From positions 1 to 10,732 of the forward strand of contig JAFYBD010000024.1 in assembly GCA_017540385.1 (NCBI GenBank): 10,732 bases of DNA. The letters are read 5' to 3'. The position numbers and the translations under genes were made by a program. How positions within the stretch are numbered: position 1 is the stretch's first letter; the number at the start of each line of letters is the position of its first letter. Under the pieces are notes generated by a model. It was not told the origin of the DNA. It was given only the letters and a program-made list of their open reading frames with translations, and searched no databases. The stretch comes from Lentisphaeria bacterium. Its GTDB lineage: Bacteria; Verrucomicrobiota; Lentisphaeria; Victivallales; UBA1829. Shown piece after piece: positions 1 to 6,591 of this stretch.

Positions 1-954
1 ATCCGGACGGAGATCGTGTCCTGCCGTGTGCTCCGCATCCTCACGGCGGCGGCCGTGGCCTGCCTCGGAGGCGGCGTGCTGTCGATCCTGTACCAGGGGA
101 TGTTCCCGGTGTCGGCGATCCCGGCGAACGTGCTCGTCCTGCCGCTTGCGTATCTGGTGTTCATCCTGGCCGTTCCCGCGCTCGCGTTCGCCTGGCTTCC
201 TCCGGTGGCGAACGTGTTCTCCGTGACGCTCGAACAGGTCTTCCGTCTCATCGCGGGGACCGGGCGGTTCTTCGGCGGGCTTTGCGAAACGACCGTCCCG
301 AAGCCTCCCGCCTGGACCGTGGCGGTCTTCCTGGCCGCGTTCTTCCTGCTGCTGCGGACGCGGAGATTCCGCCCCGCCGTGGTCCTCGTGACGCTGATGG
401 CCGCGCTGTTCGCGTTCTGGTGCTTCCGGACGAAGTTCCTGCCGCCGGAGATACTGGTGGCTGAGGGGCCGGGAGCCGGGACGGAACCCGCCGTCGTCGT
501 GACGTGCCCCGAACTCGGCCGTGCGGACCTCGTGAACGTGCCGGACTACCGGCTCGGATGCGACCTCGCGGACTGGCTGGCCGCGCGCGGGATCGAGTCC
601 TGCCGCGTCGTGGCCGTTTCCAGCGGCCGCAAGGGCTCTTTCGGCGGACTTGACGCGTTCTCCGCACGGATTCCCGTCCTCGACGTCCTCTGCCCCTCAA
701 ACGCCGTCGCAAAGATGCCCCCTGGTCCCGTCGTGACCGCTCTGCCGTACGACGGGGCGTTCGACCGCTGCGAACTTTCCGGCGATCTTTTTTCCTTTAC
801 CCTCGGAACAATCTCCGGCGAATTGCTGTCCAATACCGGCGGAAACGGTCGACTGACCATCCGCCGAAACGGAGTCGTCCTGAGGGATTCCGCCCTCGAA
901 CCCGGCTCGTCGTACCGGATCCACACCCAACCACTCGAAAGAACCGTACCATGA
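1..954 (+). CDS. comEC: ComEC/Rec2-like DNA-uptake channel, C-terminal part, with degenerate MBL-like domain
   Basis: The reading frame is open to base 1, so this is the 3' part of a longer gene; the GTG at 16 is probably internal. Numbering from that GTG, hydrophobic spans lie near residues 5-25, 37-61, 99-113 and 119-137. The stretch around residues 26-50 (YQGMFPVSAIPANVLVLPLA) matches the end of the ComEC competence domain, which has a conserved pattern of an aromatic/Gln, Ser, Asn-Leu and Pro-Leu. ComEC forms the inner-membrane channel for transforming DNA. Residues 145-312 follow the layout of the C-terminal metallo-beta-lactamase (MBL) domain. The segment S202-F215 (SSGRKGSFGGLDAF) sits where SHxDxDHxGG is expected, and all four metal ligands are replaced. 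The DVGQG-like segment is also altered (EGPGAG, 150-155). The domain is therefore probably not a metal-dependent nuclease. The stop overlaps the next gene by 4 bases. Assignment to ComEC rests on pattern reading, not on a search. Confidence 0.75.
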   Translation: MRTEIVSCRVLRILTAAAVACLGGGVLSILYQGMFPVSAIPANVLVLPLAYLVFILAVPALAFAWLPPVANVFSVTLEQVFRLIAGTGRFFGGLCETTVPKPPAWTVAVFLAAFFLLLRTRRFRPAVVLVTLMAALFAFWCFRTKFLPPEILVAEGPGAGTEPAVVVTCPELGRADLVNVPDYRLGCDLADWLAARGIESCRVVAVSSGRKGSFGGLDAFSARIPVLDVLCPSNAVAKMPPGPVVTALPYDGAFDRCELSGDLFSFTLGTISGELLSNTGGNGRLTIRRNGVVLRDSALEPGSSYRIHTQPLERTVP

Positions 955-2122
955 AAGTCTGTCATCTCATCACCCGCATGATCGTCGGAGGCGCCCAGGT
1001 CAATACGCTCCTCTCCGCCCGAGGACTCCACGAGGCCGGACACGAATCCGTCCTGATGACAGGCCCGTCGCCGGGACCCGAGGGCGAACTCCTCAATCTC
1101 TGCGGCAAATACGATTTCCGCGTGGAGCTGTGCCCGTCTTTGTGCCGGGAGATCGACCCCGCGCGCGACTGGAAAAGCTACCGCGAGCTCGTGAAGTTCT
1201 TCAAGAAGGAGAAATTCGACGTGGTCCATACGCACGCCTCGAAGGCCGGCATCGTGGGACGTTATGCCGCCCGTGCGGCCGGGGTGCCGCTGGTGGTCCA
1301 CACCGTCCACGGGCTGCCCTTCTCCCGCATCTATCCGGCGTGGAAGAATGCCGTCTACATCGAGCTCGAACGTCTCGCCGCGAAGAAATGCGACCGCATC
1401 TACGCCGTGGCGCAGGACATGATCGACCAGTGCCTGCATAACCATATCGGACGGCCGGAGATGTTCAAGGTCGTGTACAGCGGCATGGAGCTGGAACCCT
1501 TCCTGACGACGGACCCCGACCCCGAACTGCGTCGTTCGCTGGGCATCCCCGACGGCGCGAAGGTCGTCGGCACGCTCGCGCGTCTCTTCCCGATGAAGGG
1601 CTACGTCGAACTCTGGCGGAGCATCCCCGAGATCGTGAAACGCGTCCCGAACGTCCATTTCCTGCTCGTCGGGAACGGCATCCTGCGGGAGAAACTGGAA
1701 GCTGAGGCCGTCGAACGCGGTTTCCGCGACCGTCTGAGCTTCGCGGGCCTCGTCCCGCCCGCCCAGGTGCCGCGTTATCTGGCGCTGACCGACGTGCTGG
1801 TGCATTTCTCCATGCGCGAAGGCCTGCCGCGTGCGGCGGTCCAGGCACTGGCGATGCGGAAGCCGGTCGTGGCGTTCGACATCGACGGCACGCGCGAGGT
1901 CGTGCTGAACGGCGAGACCGGCTATCTGCTCCAGCCCGGAGGCGACAAGCCCGGCGTGGAGGAGATCTCCGAACTCCTGCTCAACGACGATAAACGCCGT
2001 GCGTTCGGCGAGGCCGGGCGCGCCCTCGTGAAACCCCGTTTCGACTGGCGCACCATGTCCGACATCCTGATCGCCGATTACGAAAAATATCTGGAAATCA
2101 AAAAGAAAGGCTTGCCTGTCCT

Positions 2123-2126
<4 letters not shown>
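951..2126 (+). CDS. GT4-family (GT-B fold) glycosyltransferase
   Basis: The 391-residue cytosolic or membrane-peripheral glycosyltransferase probably moves a sugar from a nucleotide donor to a lipid-linked glycan or other envelope acceptor; donor and acceptor cannot be read from sequence. The N-terminal Rossmann half starts with a glycine-rich loop (GGAQ, residues 13-16) and includes HTHASKAGIVGR and HTVHGLPFSR. The C-terminal half starts with GTLARLFPMKG (207-217); R211 and K216 are the usual phosphate-contacting pair. It continues through LLVGNG to EGLPRAAVQ (290-298) and DIDGTREVV. The EX7E motif of GT4 enzymes appears here with Gln298 in place of the second Glu. Length is normal for the family. 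The ATG at 951 overlaps the previous stop as ATGA and has only a weak A/G-rich tract upstream, which suggests translational coupling. Family is clear; substrate is unknown. Confidence 0.9.
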
Positions 2127-3280
<1,154 letters not shown>

Positions 3281-3300
3281 CTCCCGGCGCGAAACGTCTT

Positions 3301-3323
3301 TCCGGCGCGATCCTCGCGTCGGA
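3301..3323. terminator. Hairpin between convergent genes, possible bidirectional terminator
   Basis: TCCGGCGCGA (3301-3310) pairs with TCGCGTCGGA (3314-3323) over 10 positions, including one G-T pair, with a 3-base loop. It lies 20 bases after the htrA-like stop and 49 bases after the stop of the opposite-strand gene. Neither strand has a T-tract after the stem, so a classical intrinsic terminator is not shown; it may be a 3'-end stabiliser or act with Rho. Confidence 0.35.
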
Positions 3324-3372
3324 CGGGGCAGGCGGATAAAAGGTGGTGTGAGGGGAGGGAATTGACCGCGCG

Positions 3373-3930
3373 TCAGTGCTGCGGCTCGGTTTCGGGCGCG
3401 GAGGAAGAAGCGGAAGCGTCGCCGGTCGTGGCATTGGCATCGTTCTGACCGGAGAGCAGACCGTTCGCGATGGCGTCTTTCGCGACGTCTTCGGCAGCCT
3501 GACGGACGGCGGGATCGTTCAGATTGAGGGGAGGGAGACGGTCGAGGATGCTCTTGCGCGAACCCTCGGCGGAGTCGTCGTCCTTGTCGCGCTTCCTGAA
3601 GATGTCTTTCGCCGTCTGAATGGCTTCCTTTCGCGCGGATTCCTTCGCGAGGAGCATTTCCTGACGGCAGAGGGTCCAGCAGTCCGTGATGCGCATGAAC
3701 GTGTGCTGGAGGAGCTGGTCGAATTCGAGCCCCTTCTTCGCGGCGGAGATTTCGCCGGAAACGACCCCGGAGACGGTCTCGGATATCTTTTCCTGAATGC
3801 TCGACGCGGTCGAAGTCGAGGAGGAGGACGCGACGGGAACGTCGGTGACTTCCTGCGCGGCGAGGAGGACGGATGCGAGGAGGGAAACGCCTGTCGCGGC
3901 GGCTGTGACGGTGGATTTGAGCTGCGTCAT
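3373..3930 (-). CDS. Unrecognised secreted or membrane-tethered protein downstream of plsX
   Basis: I do not recognise this 185-residue protein. Residues 1-26 form a signal-peptide-like segment (one Lys, then a long Ala/Val/Leu core). Next comes a Ser/Thr-rich linker (about 33-44) and a helical, charged middle (about 45-115) with a lone CX3C pair (C84, C88) in ITDCWTLCRQ. A basic-acidic patch (FRKRDKDDD, 111-119) follows, then a short helical segment (DPAVRQAAEDVAKDAI) and a Ser/Ala/Thr-rich tail that ends in QH. The ATG at 3930 is preceded by a good ribosome site (GAGGGGG on the minus strand, about 9 bases upstream), which supports this start over others. It follows plsX by 30 bases on the same strand, so it is very likely cotranscribed with rpmF-plsX. 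A long open frame on the opposite strand here is a codon-bias shadow. Confidence 0.75.
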   Translation of the reverse strand: MTQLKSTVTAAATGVSLLASVLLAAQEVTDVPVASSSSTSTASSIQEKISETVSGVVSGEISAAKKGLEFDQLLQHTFMRITDCWTLCRQEMLLAKESARKEAIQTAKDIFRKRDKDDDSAEGSRKSILDRLPPLNLNDPAVRQAAEDVAKDAIANGLLSGQNDANATTGDASASSSAPETEPQH

Positions 3931-3960
3931 GCCGGGTGCCCCCTCAGAAGATCGGCTGGA

Positions 3961-5034
3961 TCAGAGTTGCTTCGTGAGCGGAGAGTTCTGCTGCGGTTCC
4001 GCGGCGGTGCTGTGCTGCGTAGGAGGCGCGAACTGTATGCCGCACTCGGCGATGCGCGTGGAGATTCGGCTCGGGAGGCCGCGCTTTGCGAAATCGTTCG
4101 CGACCTTGATGGCGTTGCGGACGGCCTTCGGCGTGGACGCGCCGTGTCCGATGATGCAGACGCCGTTGAGCCCGAGGAGCGGCGCGCCGCCGTACTCTTC
4201 GAAATTGCTGATGGCCTTCACGTCGGCAAACGCCTGCTGGGCGAGCAGAGCGCCAGTCTTCCGGATCGCATTTTTCATGATGCTTTCCTTCAGCCACTGC
4301 CTGATGGCGGAGGCGATGCTCTCGGCGGTCTTCAGGACCAGGTTGCCGGAGAAGCCGTCGCAGACGACGACGTCTGCGCTGTGGAAGAACATGTCATGCC
4401 CCTCGACGTTGCCCACGAAATTAATGGGCATATTCGAGAGGATCTTGAACGCTTCCTTGGTGAGTTCGTTGCCCTTGATGTCCTCGCCGCCGACGGAGAT
4501 CAGGCCGATGCGCGGCTTTTCGATGTTGAGGAACATCTGCGCGTAGACTTCGCCGAAGATCGCGAACTGCGCCAGGTTCAGTGGCGTGCAGTCGGTGTTC
4601 GCACCGGCGTCGACCAGGATGAACCTGCCGCCGACCGCGGGCATGAAGGTCGCGATGGCGGGACGGTCGACGCCTTTCAGGATGCGCATCTTGACCTTGG
4701 ACGCCGCCACGGCCGCGCCGGTGTGCCCGGCTGAGATGACGGCGTCGGCCTTGCCCTCCGCGGCAAGCGTGGCGCAGACCGTGATGGAGGAGTGTTTCTT
4801 GGCGCGGATCGAGGTGGTCGAGGGCTCGCCCATTTCGACGACTTCCTCGGCATGGACGAGCTTCAGGTGCGGACCTTCCTTCAGGTGTTCTTTCTGAAGG
4901 TAGTAGGCGAGCTTTTCCAAATGCCCGACGAGCAGGATGTCCACATCCGGGAACATCCGCAGAGCGTCGGCGACGGCTTCGACCACGACGGCTGGCGCGT
5001 AGTCGCCGCCCATTGCATCAACCGCGATCCTCAT
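3961..5034 (-). CDS. plsX: Phosphate acyltransferase PlsX
   Basis: PlsX converts acyl-ACP and phosphate to acyl-phosphate, the donor for PlsY in the first step of phosphatidic acid synthesis; it acts on the inner face of the membrane. The 357-residue product begins with the signature MRIAVDAMGGDYAP. Further family segments follow: STTSIRAKKHSS (72-83), SAGHTGA (101-107), VDAGANTDCTP (141-151), GNVEGHD (208-214), CDGFSGN (225-231) and EYGGAPLLGLNG (280-291). Position 104 is His where many PlsX proteins have Asn or Ser. The last 20 or so residues are a Pro/Gln/Ser/Thr-rich extension beyond the usual end. The gene lies 25 bases after rpmF on the same strand, the widespread rpmF-plsX arrangement. 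A GGAG lies about 8 bases before the ATG at 5034. fabH, a common next gene, is absent; a secreted protein gene follows instead. Confidence 0.98.
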   Translation of the reverse strand: MRIAVDAMGGDYAPAVVVEAVADALRMFPDVDILLVGHLEKLAYYLQKEHLKEGPHLKLVHAEEVVEMGEPSTTSIRAKKHSSITVCATLAAEGKADAVISAGHTGAAVAASKVKMRILKGVDRPAIATFMPAVGGRFILVDAGANTDCTPLNLAQFAIFGEVYAQMFLNIEKPRIGLISVGGEDIKGNELTKEAFKILSNMPINFVGNVEGHDMFFHSADVVVCDGFSGNLVLKTAESIASAIRQWLKESIMKNAIRKTGALLAQQAFADVKAISNFEEYGGAPLLGLNGVCIIGHGASTPKAVRNAIKVANDFAKRGLPSRISTRIAECGIQFAPPTQHSTAAEPQQNSPLTKQL

Positions 5035-5059
5035 GGAAACGACTCCGTAGAGGTGATTG

Positions 5060-5242
5060 TCAGTTTGCGGCGACGGTCAGGACCTGGCGGCCTTTGTACA
5101 TGCCGCAGCTGGTGCAGACGGAGTGGGGGGCGACGGGCTTGCCGCATTCCTTGCAGAACGAGGCCTGGACGCCTTCGTAACGGTTCGCGGCCTGGCGCTG
5201 ACGACGTTTCATTTTGGAGACTTTGCGTTTCGGGACAGCCAT
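5060..5242 (-). CDS. rpmF: 50S ribosomal protein L32 (bL32)
   Basis: The 60-residue product begins MAVPKRKVSKMKRRQRQA, the bL32 signature, and is a structural protein of the large ribosomal subunit. Four cysteines (C30, C33, C43, C46) in CKEC and CTSC form the zinc-ribbon pair seen in C+ versions of bL32. A strong ribosome site, AAAGGAG, lies about 8 bases before the ATG at 5242. It is the first gene of the rpmF-plsX-secreted protein operon; the AT-rich promoter lies about 60 bases upstream. Confidence 0.99.
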   Translation of the reverse strand: MAVPKRKVSKMKRRQRQAANRYEGVQASFCKECGKPVAPHSVCTSCGMYKGRQVLTVAAN

Positions 5243-5299
5243 GATAAAACTCCTTTGTGGCAGTTATGAACAAGTTATGGGAAACATCATGAATTTAAT

Positions 5300-5327
5300 A
5301 ATATATCACGGAATTACAATTTTGCAA
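5300..5327 (-). promoter_or_regulatory. Likely sigma-70-type promoter for rpmF-plsX operon
   Basis: On the minus strand TTGCAA (5327-5322) is followed after 16 bases by TATATT (5305-5300), or after 18 bases by TATTAT (5303-5298). The sequence is an AT-rich island in otherwise GC-rich DNA, lies about 57 bases before the rpmF start and just after the aroE terminator. The start site has not been measured. Confidence 0.6.
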
Positions 5328-5331
5328 CCCG

Positions 5332-5359
5332 AAAACGGCATTTTTCGGAGGAAATGCCG
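5332..5359 (-). terminator. Terminator hairpin after aroE
   Basis: CGGCATTT (5336-5343) pairs with AAATGCCG (5352-5359), an 8-base stem with an 8-base loop. Read on the minus strand it follows aroE by about 50 bases and is followed by TTTT. On the plus strand the same stem is followed by GC and six T, so it could stop transcription in either direction; no plus-strand gene reads into it. Confidence 0.6.
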
Positions 5360-5410
5360 GCTTTTTTAACAGGAAAATGCGTCCGGACCGCGCAGAAACG
5401 GCGAAAAGCG

Positions 5411-6247
5411 TCATTCCGCGGCATGCCGCATGACCTCGACCGGGGCGTCGCGTCCGGTCCAGATCCGGAAGGATTCCGCGCCCTGATGCACGAGCATCGG
5501 GAGCCCGCCGGAGACCTTCATGCCGCGCGCCCGGCAGCCCGCGAGGATGGCCGTCTCGCGGTAGATGGTGTCGAAGACGCAGACATGCGCGGGGATCAGG
5601 TCCGGGTCGATCGGGGAGCCGTCGCTCTCGTGAAGCCCGAGACTGGTGCACTGGAGGACTACGCCGGAGCCGTCGAGCGCTTCGCGGACGCCGGTCAAGT
5701 CGTCGAGCGCGGCGCTGCCGCAATCGAGGCCGGGGGCGTGCGCGCGAACCTCGTCGATGAGCTTCGCGGCCTTGTCCGCGGTCCGGTTCAGGATGCGCAG
5801 GCGCGCGCATCCGGCGTCGGCCAGATGGTACATCAGCGCGCGGACCACGCCGCCGCTGCCGAGGATGCAGACCTTCGCGCCGTTCAACGGCATCCCGAAG
5901 ACCTCCAGCAGGGCGCGTTCGAGCCCGGTCGGATCGGTCGTGTCGCCGTAGAGTTTCCCCTCGCGGACGGAGACCGTGTTCACGCTCCCGGCGAGCTTCG
6001 CGCGGTCGGTCACGCCATCGAGGAACGGGATCACGGCGTTCTTGTGCGGGACGGTGACGTTGAAGCCGTTGAGCTCGGTTCTGGCGCGCTCAAGGAAGCC
6101 GGGGAGGGCGTCCTTCGTGACGTGGACGGCGGTGTAGTCGGCGTTCATGCCGAGGGCGCGGAAGGCCGCGTTGTGCATGAGCGGGGACTTCGAATGGGCG
6201 ATGGGGTCGCCGATGACGGCGAAGTGAAGAGCGGTGTCAGGATTCAT
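5411..6247 (-). CDS. aroE: Shikimate dehydrogenase
   Basis: AroE reduces 3-dehydroshikimate to shikimate with NADPH in the chorismate pathway, in the cytosol. The 278-residue product shows the shikimate-binding SKSPLMHN (19-26), NVTVPHK with catalytic Lys69, NTV (90-92), and GDTTDPTG with catalytic Asp105. It also has the nucleotide loop GSGGVVRA (130-137; usually GAGGAxxA), the NADP-selecting NRT (154-156) and the C-terminal QGAESFRIW. Length is typical. The start is fixed by the motifs: no other in-frame start lies between the upstream stop at 6289 and the essential SKSP segment. The ATG is only three bases after the T-tract of a terminator and has no recognisable ribosome site. It may therefore be read as a leaderless message or by read-through from the upstream operon. 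Confidence 0.97.
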   Translation of the reverse strand: MNPDTALHFAVIGDPIAHSKSPLMHNAAFRALGMNADYTAVHVTKDALPGFLERARTELNGFNVTVPHKNAVIPFLDGVTDRAKLAGSVNTVSVREGKLYGDTTDPTGLERALLEVFGMPLNGAKVCILGSGGVVRALMYHLADAGCARLRILNRTADKAAKLIDEVRAHAPGLDCGSAALDDLTGVREALDGSGVVLQCTSLGLHESDGSPIDPDLIPAHVCVFDTIYRETAILAGCRARGMKVSGGLPMLVHQGAESFRIWTGRDAPVEVMRHAAE

Positions 6248-6250
6248 GGC

Positions 6251-6277
6251 AAAAAAACGACCGCCCGGAGGCGGTCG
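6251..6277 (-). terminator. Canonical intrinsic terminator abutting aroE start
   Basis: CGACCGCC (6258-6265) pairs perfectly with GGCGGTCG (6270-6277) around a 4-base loop. On the minus strand the stem is followed directly by seven T (6257-6251). It ends the three-gene unit 6287-8073, ten bases after the lipoprotein stop, and stops three bases short of the aroE ATG. Confidence 0.88.
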
Positions 6278-6286
6278 CGATGGTGT

Positions 6287-6448
6287 TCAGTTTCGGAACA
6301 TGTCGCCGTAGGGATTGGTCTCCCATTGGGCGGGCGAGTTGAACGGTCTCGGGTTGCGCCCGGAGCGTTCCTGCGGCGTCGAGCAGGAGACGGCGCAGGC
6401 GGCGAGCGCAGCAGCGAGGATACAGAGGAGAAGAGGTCGCGGAGGCAT
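6287..6448 (-). CDS. Small lipoprotein precursor, 53 residues
   Basis: Starting at the ATG at 6448, the product has a basic N-terminus (PPR), a Leu/Ala core and a lipobox LAAC (15-18), with Cys18 as the predicted lipidated residue; a second weaker candidate is Cys22. The mature part would be about 36 residues, polar and Pro/Asn-rich, ending in QWETNPYGDMFRN. It should be exported and anchored by signal peptidase II processing. The frame is open upstream to 6595, but that extension is His/Arg-rich, overlaps the 35-residue gene in another frame and would hide the signal peptide, so the shorter start is chosen. The start is 5 bases after the previous stop, which suggests coupling; only a weak GAAG precedes it. 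Function is unknown. The terminator follows after ten bases. Confidence 0.7.
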   Translation of the reverse strand: MPPRPLLLCILAAALAACAVSCSTPQERSGRNPRPFNSPAQWETNPYGDMFRN

Positions 6449-6453
6449 GATCT

Positions 6454-6561
6454 TCAGAAGAGCATGAATTCCTTCATCTCCATGACCTGCATGACGACCA
6501 TGGCGATGAGGATGAGGAGCGTGACCGTCGCGATGACCAGAAAGAGCTTGGACTTGAACAT
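6454..6561 (-). CDS. 35-residue single-span membrane peptide
   Basis: This short frame encodes a 35-residue peptide that begins MFKSKLFLVIATV. It has a positive N-terminus (two Lys), an uninterrupted hydrophobic span from about residue 6 to 25, and a short Met/Glu/Lys tail ending in FMLF. That is the pattern of a small bitopic inner-membrane protein with its N-terminus inside. A purine-rich ribosome site GGGAAAGG (6579-6572, minus strand) lies 10 bases before the ATG. It starts 30 bases after the large coiled-coil gene and ends 5 bases before the lipoprotein gene, so all three probably share one transcript. Seven Met in 35 residues is unusual. It has no similarity I recognise; a partner role for the coiled-coil protein is inference. 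Confidence 0.6.
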   Translation of the reverse strand: MFKSKLFLVIATVTLLILIAMVVMQVMEMKEFMLF

Positions 6562-6591
6562 GATGTTTGAGCCTTTCCCGGGATGGTTGGA

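Noticed and set aside
546..1805. 419-codon minus-strand open frame over comEC and the glycosyltransferase
   Set aside because: His/Arg/Asp-rich shadow of two clear genes; no recognisable motif.
3376..4734. 452-codon open frame on the plus strand over plsX and the secreted-protein gene
   Set aside because: It is antisense to plsX and to a gene with a good ribosome site, is full of Arg/Gly/Asp/Val repeats typical of mirrored GC-rich codons, and has no family motif.
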